Source of the DNA: Nautilus pompilius | Taxonomy: Eukaryota; Mollusca; Cephalopoda; Nautilida; Nautilidae | Direction: 5' to 3' | Assembly: GCA_018389105.1 (NCBI GenBank) | Contig: JACATO010001009.1 | Coordinates: 1,635,066 to 1,699,065, forward strand | Length of the DNA stretch: 64,000 bases | Shown here: positions 61,866 to 64,000 of the stretch, piece by piece | How positions within the stretch are numbered: position 1 is the first letter of the stretch | How the letters are laid out: each line of letters opens with the position of its first letter | The notes under the pieces: generated by a model | Told to the model about the DNA's origin: nothing | The model's database searches: none | Seen by the model: the letters and a program-made list of their open reading frames with translations, nothing else | Made by a program: the position numbers and the translations under genes

Positions 61866-63186
61866 ATGCAATAACGCTATTGCTCTTATATCTTGGTTGG
61901 TATCAGCTGCCTTTTTATAACCCAGGTTTCTCAAACCTTTTTTTTTTTTGTCTTATGTCATCCTTTTCAAACTCCTCGTGCCAAACGTTGATATACATTA
62001 TGAATATGTACCATGGTTGATTAAAGGTCCAGGGGGTTTACCCTTACCACAACAGCATTACAGTAACTCATCAGCAAGCAGCCAAAGAACTAAACAGGGA
62101 CCTACTGTTAACTGTCAATTAGTTTGAAAATGTGCTAATATTTACAATACTAAAAGGAAATTGTACCTCTGATACTGAAAAATTGGTGTTTTTCCTCACT
62201 TGTGCGCCGTGGCTTTCCTATGGTCTAATTGCTTTTTGCATGACCTAGTAATGGCTCGCTTTGAGAAATACTGATTTAAGCCATAAGCATGTGCAGTTAA
62301 AAATAATTTTCTTCAAAGTCTACTTCCACATTGATGCATCTCAAAATGTTAGCTTTTCATGTGAGGAAGTCATTGTTTAGTCTTGTAACTGCAACCTTTA
62401 ATATTTTTAACGTTAATTTAAGCAACATAGCTGATGTGAACAATTTAATTTTTGATGATATTCTTAACATTTGTCTAATTTCAAAATCTGAATGCTACAA
62501 TAATCTCACAAGCTCTGTCTTAAAAATTTGTTGTAGAATTTAGATTCTTTAGTCTTTTAATGTAGAAAACAGATTTGTAACAACTTATTTTGTTATGGTT
62601 AATGTCTTTTCAGGAAACACAGTTTTATTATTGCAGAATTTGTATAAATATACCAAAAAAAAAAAAGTTAAAATTACAATGAGTTTTTGTGTGTTGAATC
62701 AATATATTGTATGATCATTCTCTTATCTTTTTTCTGAGAATTTTTTTTTTTTACATGCAAAGTTTGGCTACATTACATTTTCATCATGCAGTATTCAATG
62801 ACATAGAAATGCTTAGTTGACATTCTAGCTATTCTCTTCCTCATCTGACTCCTTCCATTTAATTTTTCCTAATCCTTTGTTTTTAGACTTAACATGAAAA
62901 AAGGGTGCTATGAATTGTTTTATCGTGAAATTCCTCAGCTTTTTAAACCTGTATTATATATATTTCTAATGGAAAAACTAATAATCACAGCAAGTGATGC
63001 ACTTGTAATTGTTTTTTTGCTTTCCCTAATAATTAATGCCATAAACCAAAATATTTTGCTAATTTGTTAATAATTTTATTAATGGAATTTATTTCCATGT
63101 TGAAGAATAGGATAAATAGCAAAGGTATCTGACTTAACAGATAAGCATTATAGCAATCTAAAATATTTTAAGAACATATCTTTTTT
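61866..63186. repeat. Array copy 13 (1321 bp, short type)
   Basis: Carries the 118-bp deletion (junction near 62683). Single-base indels become more frequent from here onward. Confidence 0.93.
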
Positions 63187-64000
63187 ATGCATTAACGCTA
63201 TTGCTCTTATATCTTGGTTGGTATCAGCTGCCTTTTATATAAACCCAGGTTTCTCAACCTTTTTTTTTTTTTGTCTTATGTCATCCTTTTCAAACTCCTC
63301 GTGGCCAAACGTTGATATACATTAATGAATATGTACCATGGTTGATAAAGGTCCAGGGGGTTTACCCTTACCACACAGCATTACAGTAACTCATCAGCAA
63401 GCAGCCAAAGAACTAAACAGGGACCTACTGTTAACTGTCAATTAGTTTGAAAATGTGCTAATATTTACAATACTAAAAGGAAATTGTACCTCTGATACTG
63501 AAAAATTGGCGTTTTCCTCACTTGTGCGCCGTGGCTTTCCTATGGTCTAAATTGCTTTTTGCATGACCTAGTAATGGCTCGCTTTGAGAAATACTGATTA
63601 AGCCATAAGCATGTGCAGTTAAAAATATTTTCTTCAACGTCTACTTCCACATTGATGCATCTCAAAATGTTAGCTTTTCATGTGAGGAAGTCATTGTTTA
63701 GTCTTGTAACTGCAACCCTTTAAATATTTTTAACGTTAATTTAAGCAACATAGCTGATGTGAACAATTAATTTTTGATGATATTCTTAACATTTGTCTAA
63801 TTTCAAAATCTGAATGCTACAATAATCTCACAAGCTCTTCTTAAAATTTGTTGTAGAATTTAGATTTTTGTCTTTTAATATAGAAAACAGATTTGTAACA
63901 ACTTATTTTGTTATGGTTAATGTCTTTTCAGGAAACACAGTTTTATTATTGGCAGATTTGTATAAATATACCAAAAAAAAAAGTTAAAAAATTACAATGA
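63187..64000. repeat. Array copy 14 (partial, cut by the window edge)
   Basis: First 814 bp of a unit. It has many single-base gains and losses at otherwise invariant places (for example GTGGCCAAACG, CCACACAGC, GGCAGATTTG), a pattern expected of low-accuracy sequence. Confidence 0.93.

Larger units (their letters stand above)
43550..64000. repeat. Macrosatellite-like tandem array, ~1.3-1.45-kb unit, 13 complete units plus a diverged edge copy and a partial copy
   Basis: The same sequence recurs in head-to-tail orientation over more than 20 kb and reaches the right window edge. Using ATGCATTAACG (or ATGCAATAACG) as anchor, copies occur at 45061, 46509, 47959, 49381, 50820, 52146, 53462, 54770, 56221, 57668, 59101, 60543, 61866 and 63187. 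The first copy (about 43550-45060) is clearly diverged; the others are nearly identical apart from indels. Each unit contains a hAT-type MITE, a variable T-run after its first end, and a variable A-run after ATAAATATACC. Full units are 1422-1451 bp, deleted ones 1308-1326 bp. ORFs of 60-116 codons recur but are not conserved in frame between copies. Confidence 0.97.

Noticed and set aside
45088-62543. Recurring ORFs of 60-116 codons in the tandem array, some starting MSYFPSTNSLT or MVNVFSGNTV
   Set aside because: They are broken or lengthened by A-run and T-run changes and by the 118-bp deletion, and several run through the MITE. Near-identity of copies explains their repetition without selection.
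43550-64000. Array considered as a CRISPR, rDNA or histone cluster
   Set aside because: The unit is over 1.3 kb without spacers, has no rRNA-like sequence and encodes no histone.

Overview
This is a window from a eukaryotic, animal-type genome. It is AT-rich, has GT-AG introns of hundreds to thousands of bases, and is crowded with degraded DNA transposons. An invertebrate is likely. The mix of SETMAR-like mariner, FLYWCH/MULE, ZBED-type hAT and Tigger remnants in long introns would suit a mollusc, perhaps a cephalopod. That placement is an inference from general features, not a demonstrated match.

Region 1 (1-36732, minus strand) is the 5' half of RAD50, the SMC-like ATPase of the MRE11-RAD50-NBS1 DNA-repair complex. 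I located 19 coding exons totalling 1758 nt. They run from the start codon at 36732 leftwards to an exon at 1680-1772, where the gene leaves the window still in the ascending coiled coil. Exons 1-6 carry the N-terminal ATPase lobe (Walker A in exon 1, Q-loop in exon 5) and exons 7-19 encode coiled coil. Seventeen exons are open and join in compatible phase. Exons 8 and 9 are adjacent and carry frame-breaking indels. A segment of about 30 residues expected between exons 18 and 19 was not found. Exon 12 ends in a 154-bp tandem duplication that copies its 5' splice site. The introns hold MITEs, a mariner, a Tigger, a MULE, a ZBED-type hAT, a LINE fragment and a fragment of an unnamed element family.

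Region 2 (36.7-43.6 kb) is the intergenic side. It has Tc1-like remnants, a six-copy ~127-bp GC-rich minisatellite (38.6-39.4 kb), a CpG-richer stretch at about 39.4-39.6 kb that may be the RAD50 promoter, and a second CpG-rich stretch at 41.4-42.1 kb. The second could serve a divergent plus-strand transcript, with a candidate non-coding exon at 42679-42714 and a 71-codon ORF at 43146-43361.

Region 3 (about 43.6-64.0 kb, running off the right edge) is a tandem array of a ~1.3-1.45-kb unit: one diverged edge copy, 13 further complete units and a partial one. Every complete unit contains a ~348-bp hAT-type MITE. The same MITE family occurs as a single copy in the opposite orientation at 1843-2226 inside RAD50. 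Five units share a 118-bp deletion and lie in two blocks (three consecutive, then two). I see no sustained coding capacity in the array. The last kilobase has many single-base indels that look like assembly error.
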